From positions 57,870,025-57,934,024 of the forward strand of contig CP136068.1 in assembly GCA_032622095.1 (NCBI GenBank): 64,000 nucleotides of DNA, written 5' to 3'. Source of the DNA: Siphonodentalium dalli (Eukaryota > Mollusca > Scaphopoda > Gadilida > Siphonodentaliidae). Below the pieces are notes generated by a model that had not been told where the DNA came from, did no database searches, and worked only from the letters and a program-made list of their open reading frames with translations. Below, in pieces: positions 11,141 through 21,499 of the stretch (the first letter of the stretch is position 1; each line of letters starts with the position of its first letter). Made by a program: the position numbers and the translations under genes.

Positions 11141-11489
11141 TCTTACTGGCGCTGCAACTATTAATTCCGATTCTTAGAATCGGCTTCACAGGGTTGAAGC
11201 GGCCATGACGGCACTGGCACGTGACCATGTTTACGCCTGTCAATCACAACTAATTTCAGATTTATATTTAGTGCCGTGTGACGTAATTTGGGGGAAGCCC
11301 ACTACCGTTCAGAAATGAAAAGTTGATGGGAATGCAATAGACTCAGTATCAGTATGAATCTGAGTGTATGTTTACATAGACTGATGAACGCTATGACAGT
11401 GCATGCAAACAAGTGATCAGAGCATGGACTCATACTGTACACAACTCAGACAATTATCGAAAACATGTGAGTTTGCAAATGTTGAGGAC
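11141..11489. other. Non-coding block before outer pol resumes
   Basis: No ORF. Outer-element pol sequence becomes recognisable at about 11490 (PLRQLTKKKAKW). The origin of this stretch is unclear. Confidence 0.4.
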
Positions 11490-13426
11490 GAAATAAAAAA
11501 CCACTTCGTCAGTTGACAAAGAAAAAGGCGAAATGGCTGTGGACAAAATCACAGGAAACGTCATTTGAATCTGTGAAGACAAGTTTAACGAGTGACAAAT
11601 GCTTATGCTATTTTGACCCTTCAGCAGAGACATTCTTAACTGTTGATGCATCGCCAACTGGTCTCGGAGCGATCCTATCACAGAAACAAGGAACAGACAT
11701 TAAAGCTGTTGCTTATGCTAGTCGTGCCCTAACGTCAACTGAATCCAAATATAGTCAGATAGAGCGCGAAGCTTTGGCTATAGTCTGGGCTATTGAACAT
11801 TATAGAATTTATTTGTGTGGTCAAGCCTTTACTGTATACTCGGATCACCGACCTTTGGAAAGTATTTTTCGGAATGGAAAATCGCGACCGTCAGCTCGAA
11901 TCGAGAGGTGGTGTCTACGAATTCAAGAATACGACTTTGTTGTCAAGTATTTCCCAGGTTCGAGCAATCCTGCTGATTTCGTATCTCGATTCACTTCTGA
12001 TATCCAATCAGGGTGCACCGATTCCAAACTATGTAAAGTCGCTGAACAATTCATAAACTACGTTGCGTTTGAGACCACACCGAAATCAATCTCATTAGAA
12101 CAGATCAAGGAAGCAACAAAGACTGACGCGACAATTCAGGAAGTTATTAGACTGTTAAGTAATAATCAATGGAATGAACTTGACAAGAAAGACTACTCAT
12201 GTGCGCATGTTAACATCAAGACTCTAAGGTCATTCCGCCATGCTTCAAACCAGCTTGCATACTCTAGTGACCATAAACTTCTTCTTCCAGGTGTGCAAAT
12301 TGTAATTCCGGAATGCCTCCAATCGCAAATCGTTGCTATTGCTCACGAAGGTCATCTAGGACTAGTCAAAACCAAGCAGTGTTTGCGTGAGAAGGTTTGG
12401 TTTCCACAAATTGAGCTGAAGGTCGAGACTCTTATCAAGAATTGTTTGACATGTCAGTCTGTTACTGACAAAGTGCGGAACGAACCGTTACAGATGAGTT
12501 CACTTCCTCAGTATGCATGGGAAGAACTTTCAGCTGACTTCTGCGGCCCATTATCTGATGGCAAATATCTTCTTGTCATTCTTGATCATTGTTCGCGGTT
12601 TGCTCATGTCGAAGTTGTTTCATCTACATCAGCTAATTTCGTCATTCCCGTGTTTGACAAAGTCTTCTGTACAATGGGTATCCCAGCCAGACTGACCACA
12701 GACAATGGGAGCCCATTCCAAAGAGAGAAATTTGCTGAGTTTGCGGAAAATTTTGGATTTGTGCATCACCGAGTTACACCACTTTGGCCCGCGGCAAATG
12801 GCATGGTAGAGCGTTTTATGGGAAATATGAAGAAAGTTATTCAAACGTCGTATGTAGAAAAGAAACCATATGAACAAGTACTCTATCAGTTTCTTCGAAA
12901 CTACCATTCAACACCGCATTCCACCACAGGGGTAGCGCCATACAGTTTGATGTTTAAATATGAGGTTCAAACAAAACTTCCTATTATTCAGGACACTCAA
13001 TCAAACATTGACCCAGATATTCGCGAACGCGATGAAAGGGGTAAAGCACATATGAAGGACTACGCAGATAGGAGACGCCATGCAAAACATTCTAAAATCG
13101 TGGTTGGTGATATGGTATTAGTGCGTCAACAGAAAAGTGGAAAACGCTTTCCCAAGTTCAATCCGAACCCATACAAGGTTGTATATGTGAAGGACTCATA
13201 TGTTGTAGCAGAAAGAAATGGACACTCAAGCAGACGAAATTCATCGCACTTCAAACTCATTAATTCAGATTTGCGTTACGGACAATCTGATGAGAGTGAT
13301 GAGTTCGACGAACTGACTGTGCCAGAGCTTAATCAACGTGAAAATAATCAGAACATTTTGGACACACCTGATGTGAGAGCGCGAAGGATGGTTCGTCGAC
13401 CAACACGTCTTATCGAAGAAATCTGA
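11490..13426 (+). pseudogene. Outer gypsy pol: RNase H and integrase, RT missing
   Basis: The frame opens after a TGA at 11483 and first reads as pol at PLRQLTKKKAKWLW, the tether that normally follows the RT thumb. Numbering from 11513, RNase H shows LTVDASPTGLGAILSQ, an IEREALAIVWAIEHYRIYL block (catalytic Glu) and YSDHRPLESIF. The integrase zinc finger is an H-H-C-C array ending CLTCQ. The catalytic core has SADFCGPL, TTDNGSP with D397 and NGMVERF with E433, again DD35E. The C-terminus includes VVGDMVLVRQQKSGKRFPKF, a GPY/F-like module, and RRPTRLIEEI. The frame is intact for about 640 codons but lacks protease and RT, so it is defective. TTG, not ATG, opens the frame at 11513. Confidence 0.9.
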
Positions 13427-13470
13427 GTTTAAGACCAGTACTGAATATATTTACTAAAGTTACGGAGGAG

Positions 13471-13624
13471 TGTCATGTACTGTATAAGTTGAAGTTTGGT
13501 ACGCAATATCCGAAGTACGGATATGCGATTATGTTTGTGTGAATAAAATGGATCCGCTCAGTAAAAGTTATTTCACTATCAAAATCTATAGTAATCCATA
13601 GCCTTCAATCATCAGAATAGAACA
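13471..13624 (+). repeat. 3' LTR of outer gypsy element
   Basis: 154 bp, paired with 6467-6619 and followed by the target duplication GTTGG. An AATAAAATGG stretch inside both LTRs could act as the polyadenylation signal. Confidence 0.9.
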
Positions 13625-13837
13625 GTTGGCACAATTAATAGTAAAATATTCTAGAATATTGCTGCTTACAGTTTTATTGTCAATTACTACAGGGACTGCA
13701 GGTAGGGAATTTTCATCCAAAAGTGTAATATTTCCCCCTCTGAATAGTTTTCTCAGGTAGAATCAATCACTGCTGATAAATAGAAAATAAAGATGATTTA
13801 AATGAGCCAAAAACTACTCAAAGATTGTACAAACTGT

Positions 13838-13854
13838 GGGGGGGGGGGGGGGGG
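13838..13854. repeat. Poly-G tract
   Basis: Seventeen consecutive G. Similar G or C runs recur near 14460, 16160, 23670, 39320, 39500, 41820 and 52490. Confidence 0.9.
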
Positions 13855-14139
13855 TCAAATGAGTTCCCAAATGGTGTCAAATTATTTGTTTTTTTCTTCT
13901 TCTTTCAAAATATGATAACATTCTATATGCATATTATAGGTACTTACTGAATTTGACTGTAAAATCTGTTTAATTATACTTCCAGTGTGTATTGTTTTTC
14001 TATTGGGGCCGTTTTCCGTTTATTTGAAAATACTCAGAAACTAATTGCAGTAGGAGCACGAAATCTCTAGCGAATGTATATCTACTGAAAATAAAGGTAT
14101 CCGGATTTAGGCCCAATGTTTCATTACGGAGTTACTCGT

Positions 14140-15322
14140 TTTCCCCGGGGAGTTATCTCCCTTTATCTGAAAAAATGTCATTTTATTATCTCGGAAATTA
14201 TAAGGAGCAGAGCATCGAAAATTGGACCGTATGCAAACCTTGATATGCCCTACTGCCCACGGGCATCAAAACTTGTGTCCGCGCTTTCCCTGCGGAATTA
14301 CCGCCCATAGTTAGGCAAATCTCTAATTGATTGTGCTCAGTTGTCCTCCCGTATCATTCCAGATAACTGAATTTGGTTTTCACAGTCGTGTTGATCGTTG
14401 TCCGTTTAGTCAGAAAAAGAAAATTAGACAGGGTCATATATTTTGACACTGGTGTGGGGAGGGGGGGGGGGAATTTTTGGTTGACATCATCTATTTAAGT
14501 ATGTGGATTCCCTGAATAAAAACAAACCCATGCCGGAAAGGATTTTTGAAATCCGAGAAGAAATGCAAGAGTTACGGGCCCTCAAAGTTTTCAATTTGGG
14601 CCCATGTACTTTATAACACATCTCCTCCGAAGATATCGAACATTGGATGTCATTTGATAAGAAAATGCGTACGGGCTGAAGAGGGCACGCGGTTGGCCAA
14701 ATTTTGCCAGTGTCGGTTCAGTATTGTCAATTTTTAATTCTTATCCGAATCATAGGTAACTTGGAATATAACATCTGCAACATCAGCCGATCTAGAAACT
14801 GAACGAACTTCGAAAATACATCGAAAACTGAAAGAGTTACGGGCATTCAAACTTTGCAATTTCGGGCCCATGTGCTTGATAACACATCTCCTCCGAAGAC
14901 ATCGAACATTGGCTGAATATCTGATACGAAAATGCGTACGGACTGAAGAGGGCACACGGTGGGCCAATTTTTTCCAGTGTAGGTTCAGTATTGTGGGTCA
15001 GGGGTGGGATGGTCCGTGGCACCATTTTTTTATTCTTCTCCGAATCCGATGAAACTTGGAATGTAACATCTACCATACACATGTATGTTGAGGTAAATGA
15101 GTTCTATGCCTTAGACCTTAGACGCAACACGAATATTGTCCCCGGGGAGTTATCTCCCTTTATCTAAATAAAATGTCATTTTATTATCTCGGAAATTTAT
15201 AAGGAGCAGAGCATCGAAAATTGGACCGTATGCACACCTCGATATGCCCTACTGCACACGGGCATCAAAACTTATGTCCTAGCTTTCCCTGTGGAGTTAC
15301 CGCTCATAGTTAGGCCAACACC
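14140..15322. repeat. Interleaved direct repeats (two families)
   Basis: One block of about 185 bp, starting CCCCGGGGAGTTATCTCCCT, occurs at 14140-14322 and 15137-15320. A second block containing AACACATCTCCTCCGAAGA occurs at about 14560-14735 and 14830-15000. The short ORFs over them are not conserved as protein. Confidence 0.75.
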
Positions 15323-15479
15323 ATACACCAGGATTTTTTTAGAAGTCCAGCGCTATAATTTTTTCATCACATATTCCGAATGGGAAGAGTGATTCGGACC
15401 CGAATATACCGCTTAAAAGGTTTTCCTTCCAGGCCTTTCCGCTGTACTGCATGGGAACGGAAAAATTGCACCTATTTTT

Positions 15480-16050
15480 TTCTGCCAAATCCAAACTGGA
15501 TAACTAAAGTGCAAGTTAATGCCGTAGCAGGTACATCAGCATATACTGTATGTACGCCCCCAAAGTTTGACTGCTATACTCTAAAAGCATCCTGCCCAAC
15601 GGAGAATGCCAGTCGGGGTGGGTTGAGACTTTTGGAAAATTCCACCGAAAATCGTAAAGGGTCAAAATTCAAACATCGAGATAAAACATTCTAGACGAGT
15701 ACATCTGATTGGTAGTGTTCACGAGCATCTAGAGTGCGATTTTCTAATTTTCAGAGGGAACGATTTACTCGTGACAACGCTGTATAACTTAAATATTAAT
15801 ACTTAAGTAGTCTATCACTAACCTATTTTTAGCCCCAAATCCAAACGGCCTAACGAAGGAGCGATTTTAATGCAGGAGCATGTACGTCGGTATACTGTAA
15901 GCACGCCTCCAAAATTTGACCGCTCTACTATAAATGCAACCTGTTCAACGGAGAGCTTGCGTCGGGGTATATTCAGACTTGGCAAATTCCACCGAAAACA
16001 AATGGGGAAAATAACTCATAAACATTGAGATAAAAACTTTTTGACGAGTG
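15480..16050. repeat. Diverged direct repeat, about 350-bp spacing
   Basis: Blocks at about 15485-15700 and 15830-16050 share CCAAATCCAAAC, TATACTGTA, ATTCCACCGAAAA and a final GAGATAAAA. The left copy is open as a 104-codon frame at 15380-15694 but the right copy is not, so coding is unlikely. Confidence 0.6.
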
Positions 16051-16585
16051 GACGTGGTTAACAGAGTTATGGTTCATTAATATGCTTTTGATCTACATGT
16101 ATATTACGATATAATCAGACAAGCCAAATTTCGTGATCGTTGAACGGGATTTTGGCGTCATGGGGGGGGGGGGGTTGTAATTAGCCCTAAATTGTATCCA
16201 TACCGAATAAATTGGAGCTGTTACGTTTGTATATAATAGGCATTAGAAGCATGCATGCAGCTATGTGTGCACGGGAACTGACGCGAAAACACAGTTAAAA
16301 AGCGCACCCATGCAGTGTGCACCAGCCACTATACGGATTATCGCCCTTCCGTTACAATCTCCTAATTGTACTTATACACCCCCTACTACCCATCGCCAGC
16401 CAACCTACCTATATACAGGCATACACAGAACCAATAGTTTCTGCGCATAGCTGTAATACAATTTATGGACGCCGATCAGTCTAAATGCGCGGGAACTTAA
16501 CGTCCTATACTTAAGATGGACGTACACGTTGTTTTGTGAAGCGCGTTCTGGAACCCTTAAGAACATCTTAAGTCCTTACTTCGTG

Positions 16586-16966
16586 AAAATGGGCACAGAA
16601 TCAAAAGTGTATATAAAATATACACAGAAGGGAGTTTCGAGACAGCAAAATTCCATCGTGAAGTATCACAAGTGTGTGACTCTGTTTAACCGGATGACAA
16701 TTAAGAATCAATCACACAAGAACTCGTGGCATCTTATCGCTCTAATTATCGATAAAACAACCGAAGATACATATTATGTAATTTCAAAATGTAATCCACG
16801 AAAGTGTGCAACATTGGAGAGCTATATGAACAATTTAATGACAATTTCCCAGCAAGTTTGCCAGCTGTGTGAACCTGTGTATACCCTCCCTTACTCGTAT
16901 TTGGCGCGCGAAATCAAAACTGTCAAAAATTATTTTCACAAAAGATTTGTATCAGATTGTCAGTAA
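16586..16966 (+). CDS. Unrecognised ORF inside the Bsx intron
   Basis: About 127 codons from the ATG at 16586 (MGTESKVYIKYTQKGVSRQQ) to a TAA at 16964-16966. The open frame extends upstream to 16529. The composition is balanced and protein-like, with several Cys (KCNPRKC, QLCEPVY), a SWHLIALIIDKT strand and a NYFHKRF end. I do not recognise the family. No signal peptide or membrane segment is evident. A second open stretch in another frame follows at 16985-17233. Together they could be a frameshifted remnant of one longer protein, perhaps from a mobile element, or chance ORFs. Confidence 0.25.
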   Translation, partial: KMGTESKVYIKYTQKGVSRQQNSIVKYHKCVTLFNRMTIKNQSHKNSWHLIALIIDKTTEDTYYVISKCNPRKCATLESYMNNLMTISQQVCQLCEPVYTLPYSYLAREIKTVKNYFHKRFVSDCQ

Positions 16967-16984
16967 TTAATATGACAAGAACTT

Positions 16985-17233
16985 TTGAAAATAAACAAAT
17001 ATGTAATATATATACATGCCATTGAGAGAGAGCTTTCAGCACTTAATCAGGAATCTTGGTTTGAAAAACAAATGACATATACACGCTTATATAGTGTTAT
17101 ATACTGTTTAAAGAAAAATAATGCTATTGAAAAATATATTTCCATGCATGAACATGGATATGTCCCATCGCCCCAGACTTGCGCGATAATAAAAAAAAAA
17201 TCAGATTCCAACAACAACAACAACAAATTTTGA
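16985..17233 (+). pseudogene. Unrecognised ORF following 16586-16966
   Basis: 82 codons opening with TTG, not ATG. It reads KINKYVIYIHAIERELSALN, then ESWFEKQMTYTRLYSVIYCL and an EHGYVPSP segment before a poly-N low-complexity end. It starts 18 bases after the stop of the previous ORF and in a different frame. Protein-like amphipathic composition is the only support. Confidence 0.2.
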
Positions 17234-17239
17234 AATGCC

Positions 17240-17950
17240 GCTTCAGTTATCATAATCGGTTAGTTGCCCAAAAATAATGCTAACCTCAGTTAACTATAGT
17301 ATAGAATTGCCCAAAACCTGTCATTTATCAACATTTTGTTCAACGAAATTTTGCCGATTTGTCAAATATCTTACACAAAAAAGCCACTTGATTTTAGAGT
17401 TATCCATATTCATCAGCAATTTAGTCAGAGAAAGTCTTCTCGCAGACTGGGCCACTTAAAATTAAAATAATATATTTCAAACATCGATATCTGATCACTC
17501 TGAGCTTTGATGGGTGGGTTCCTCGACTCGAATCAAATAGTTTTTACCCCCGAAGCCAAGGGAATAGTAATTTGCGAGCGTTAATTCGGATTGAGTACCT
17601 TTAACAAAGTTGAAGACGAAAAATATTTTGTCTTCTCTTGTCCCCTTTTATAATGACATCGGCGGATGTGAGTTTTAAATCCGTCCCAAGATATGTTAGT
17701 GACATGATTAGAACGAATCACATCGACGACGCTTTTATTGAGCTAATATCATATCCCGGACAATTAGCAAAATTTCTGTTTGTTCCTTTTATGATAAGAA
17801 ACTGATTCATATATTCTGTATATTTTCAGGTAAAATATTTACCAGACGTATCAACATAACAGGATACAAAATAAATAAACCCAAATATTGTTTTAAAAGA
17901 AACCGAATTTCCCTACTTTATATTGTTATCATCACGCATATATAGTCCAC
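17240..17950. other. Intronic sequence, nothing recognised
   Basis: AT-rich, no repeat pair or motif found by eye. Confidence 0.4.
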
Positions 17951-17954
17951 ATAT

Positions 17955-18062
17955 GATTAGCCAAACCATATGCATATTTTATAACATTAGGCGTGACATT
18001 ATAGGCCGGCCAAACCATGTACATATTTTATAACATTAGGCGTGACAGTATGCCTGCCAAAC
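17955..18062. repeat. Short tandem repeat, left of foldback
   Basis: Two-plus copies of a unit of roughly 45-50 bp containing CATATTTTATAACATTAGGC and GCCGGCCAAACC. The same unit recurs on the other side of the foldback in the same orientation. Confidence 0.8.
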
Positions 18063-19213
18063 CACAGGTCCCTGGGGAAAATTACTAAAATACCAATATA
18101 GACTATACCAGGGTAGAGGTTCCGATGATCGATTTTGGCTAAAACCACACCAACTATCAAAACCCTAATAAATTCTAGAAATCGATAATTGCAAATATCA
18201 TCATGTGTGTCTTATTGGCAATAAAATTCCCTTTCATTTGACATATAACAAGGTGAAACTGAACGAATCGAAGTTGAGATATGATATCGGAAAGTAGCCA
18301 AATATAACGAATAAATCGGGTCGTCAATCTCCCTGTCCACCCAGTGGCCTTTGACCCAGTTATAACATCAATATTTTCGAGCATTAATTTTTCGCGAACG
18401 TGTACTTAAACGCGATGACATAACCTATAAATGCTCATATATGTTCCACAAGTAATTCCGAAGCCATCCATACATTTTGTTATTTCATCCGATGTGTTTG
18501 TGCCCAATTTTTCAACTTTAATCACCAAACGACAGGCTTGCTGATTGATAGACAATAATCGAGAGTAAAGTTCACAATTGTTGGCTTGAAAACATAAATA
18601 TGCATAGATATCCGATAGAGGATTGAAGAAACACTTGAATTATTAATTTTCTCTGTACCAAGAAGTTTATCTGATTTAAAAACAGAAGTGGACTTGAAAG
18701 TATAGTTACATAATTGGAATTTGCTTTGATACAATATTAAAATTCTGGGAATTCCACGTGACCTTGACCCTTGCATTCTTGTTTTACTTCGGTTTCAATA
18801 TTTACTTAAAGTCGCAGACACGTCTTGTTTCTGGAATTCGTTTGATGAATAAAGTTGAAATATTGGGCACAAACACATCGGATGATATAAAAAAGGTATG
18901 GATGGCTTCGGAATTGCTTGCGGAACATATATGACAGGGAGATTGACAACACGATTTCTTCGTTAGATTTGGGTAGTTTCCGATATCATAATTATCTCGA
19001 CTTCGATTCGTTCAAATATCGCCGAGTTATATGTCAAATAAAAGGGAATTCATTGCCAATAAGACACACCTGAGGGTGTTTTGGCTGCAATTATCGATTT
19101 CTAGAATTTATTAGGGTTTTGTTAGTTGGTGTGTTTAGCCAAAATCGATCATTGGAACCTTTACACTGCAGTCTATATTGGTATTTTAGTAATTTTCCCC
19201 AGGGGCCTGTGGG
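18063..19213. mobile_element. Foldback element inserted in the short tandem repeat
   Basis: Arms at about 18066-18540 and 18830-19211 are inverted copies. The outer ends are ACAGGTCCCTGGGGAAAATT and its near-complement AATTTTCCCCAGGGGCCTGT. Matching inner blocks include ATCATCATGTGTGTCTTATT and the ACATCGGATG region near 18490 and 18870. About 290 bp separate the arms. There is no ORF. It is a non-autonomous palindromic element. Confidence 0.75.
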
Positions 19214-19362
19214 CCAAACCATGTACATATTTTATAACATTAGGCGTGACATTAGGCCGGACAAACCATGTATATATTTTATAACATTAGGCGTGACATT
19301 AGGCCGGCCAAACCATGTACATATTTTATAACATTAGGCCGGCCAAACCATGTACATATTGG
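19208..19362. repeat. Short tandem repeat, right of foldback
   Basis: Three-plus further copies of the CATATTTTATAACATTAGGC unit, the last shortened. The identical orientation on both sides shows the foldback interrupted or expanded within one array. Confidence 0.8.
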
Positions 19363-19369
19363 AGGTAAT

Positions 19370-21126
19370 GAATCAATCATTGGGTGCCAATTGTATTTGC
19401 AATTCAAATGTTTTATGTACATGTCATGTAAATAAATATTTTTTTCTCTGTATCGGATGGCAGTTTCGGATCTTAATAGTTCCTGAAGGTAGCTATTACA
19501 GACCATCCAGATGTAAGTGTTCAGCAAGTAAACCATAACTGTTATATATGGTTGAGATGATAGTTGTTTATACTATTCTTGGTCCAATGATAAATTTATA
19601 TAGCTTTTATAATTTTATTATTGACAGGTAATAGGACGACCGTGTATTATATACCTATAGGTTTTAACTTCAGAAGACACCAAGTAGATCATAGTTGAGT
19701 AATATATAAAAAATATTACCCATACTTTTTTCCCAGTGGATTGTGAACTTTTTGAGGTGTACTATTTTGTGCTCAGTTTTAAATAATTCGCGTGAAAAAT
19801 AGTACTGCGCGAATTTAAATATACGAGTAAGGTACTCCTAGACGCGCGTTTTGCATAAATCCATGCAAGAACTGTAAAACATTTCCAATGAATAAATTCA
19901 TGCAAGGGCAAAAGAATGGACCCTCCGAAAACTATTGAATGTCACATATCACCATCTTCATTGAATAGAGAATCTGAACAGTAATTAAAAGAAGACCAAA
20001 GAATGGATTTTAAGACACTTTTTGTTTGTCCTTTTTTGTTCTTTTTGAGTACCAACACATGCTAGAACAAATAGCAATTTTTCGAAACAAGCAAATCACC
20101 GAATAGCTTATTGTCTTGACTCTATTGAAATCCCTCTTCATTTGTGTCATAAGTGAGTTAAATCTTTAATTACATGCTATATAACAACATACCCCTATAT
20201 ATTTAAATGAAGAATAATTCAGCCCAATGAACAAAATGCTTATGTGCAGTCTGGCATAAATGAGTGGTGGTCAGCTGGCGTTTGATTATGGACATATAAC
20301 CAGAACTAATCCTAGCCCAAATGTTCATTGATCTACAGGCGTGACATGAACATTCTCAGATATGGAAAATTATTATCATATGGGTTGTCTAAACTAATTA
20401 TGAAAGTTCTTGAGAAAAAAAAATAAGTTGCCTCTTATGATCTTCAAACATGATATCATGGATATTTAGACTAAATTCATCAATAAGTTATTGGTACCAA
20501 AAAGCAGCGAAATTTTAAAGATTTTTCATGTCACAAACGTTTAGAAATTGGGCTTGTAATTTCCACTGATTTATTATCACACGTACACAATTTTAAAACA
20601 GAAATTCCAGACAAATATTGAGAAAATCCATTTTGAAATATCTGGAAATTTTGGCAAAACGACCGTCTCAAACCACCACTATATGTTTATACAGGGACAC
20701 TGGCCGGGAATGAGGGCGAGACCGTGAAATACTGGCTATAATGGCCGTTGAATTAAACACTGACTAATTTAGCCGGGGAAAATCATGATGGAATCTATTA
20801 TATATTACAAGCTGCTGGAATAGATGTTGAAGGCTGAGAACTGCAATTCGCAAATTAACAAATTGCTCAGTATAAAATATGTTAAAATCACAGTTGTTGG
20901 AAGTTTTTATCATATCCGCTGATTAATATACACTTACGATTACTTTAATAATAATAATAATAATAATAATAATATAGACTATATTATTATTGAAGTGATG
21001 TTATGTGTTTTTATCGTTGGATTTTGATAATAATATTCAACAACTGCGGTTCAAATTAAAACTGAACAATAGCATTGTTCTAAAAAGTTAATTAAGGAGA
21101 TATTGAAAAAAAACATCATTAAAAGA
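19370..21126. other. Intronic sequence with one (AAT)n run
   Basis: No gene seen. An (AAT) microsatellite occupies about 20947-20973. The rest is AT-rich and unassigned. Confidence 0.5.
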
Positions 21127-21174
21127 ACCATCACCAAAACATTAATGTACATATATATATATACATATACTTAC

Positions 21175-21439
21175 TCGAGTTAGGAATAAGGAACGGGTGA
21201 ATTTCTGGGTGTTTAGAGAGGTAAGATTGCGCATGTGCCAACATATGTGCAGGATATAATGCGTGCGACGATGGAACGCACGCGTAAGGAAAGTCAACAA
21301 GTGGCGGGCGCACATGTGAGAATATTGCAGGAAGATCGCGGCACACATTTTTAGGTTTGTTCAGCAGAATATCCTCAATGAAGAACGACGTAGATGTAGC
21401 CTTATGGCCCGGGTGATCTGAGAACGCGCCCATGCTCAT
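21175..21439 (-). CDS. Bsx: Brain-specific homeobox (Bsx/bsh) exon 1
   Basis: This exon encodes 88 residues plus one base of the N-terminus of Bsx. SFFIEDILLNKPK (residues 18-30) is the conserved N-terminal motif of Bsx proteins (SFFIEDILLHKPK in the vertebrate protein), an engrailed-homology-type repressor motif. A PPLVDFPYACVP block and a His/Ala-rich HMLAHAQSYLSKHPEIHPF block correspond to the PLLDYGYP and histidine-rich regions of vertebrate Bsx. I chose the ATG at 21439 because it gives 17 residues before SFF, as in the vertebrate protein. An in-frame upstream ATG at 21496 would add 19 residues. The exon ends after ...IPNS plus A, at a consensus GTAAGT donor. Phase 1 matches exon 2. The nuclear transcription factor acts in forebrain patterning in vertebrates and in brain lineages in insects. 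Confidence 0.93.
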
Positions 21440-21499
21440 GTTGTTGTTGTAATGAAAATACACCTTCCTTTTTATAAGATCACAAATCTCCCTCATTCA

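Larger units (their letters stand above)
6462..13629 (+). mobile_element. Ty3/gypsy LTR retrotransposon, internally replaced
   Basis: Near-identical LTRs at 6467-6619 and 13471-13624 begin TGTCATG and end AGAACA. They differ by about two substitutions and a one-base indel. The element is flanked on both sides by GTTGG (6462-6466 and 13625-13629), a 5-bp target-site duplication. A TTGGCGACGA primer-binding-like sequence follows the 5' LTR and a purine-rich GGAGGAG precedes the 3' LTR. Internally there is a gag start (6674) and the RNase H-integrase half of pol (about 11490-13426). Protease and reverse transcriptase of this element are absent. In their place sits a second gypsy-type pol. It lies in the Bsx intron, on the strand opposite to Bsx. 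Confidence 0.9.
5480..21174 (-). other. Bsx: Bsx intron 1 (15,695 bp, transposon-filled)
   Basis: It is bounded by GTAAGT at 21174-21169 and CAG at 5482-5480 on the minus strand. Both sides are phase 1, with one base of a threonine codon in exon 1 and two in exon 2. It contains the hybrid gypsy element, the duplicated non-coding repeats at 14.1-16.1 kb and the foldback at 18.1-19.2 kb. The assignment depends on the two exons belonging to one gene, which their sequences and matching phase strongly support. Confidence 0.85.

Noticed and set aside
21142-21348. 68-codon minus ORF overlapping Bsx exon 1
   Set aside because: Alternative frame of the exon, with none of the Bsx motifs.
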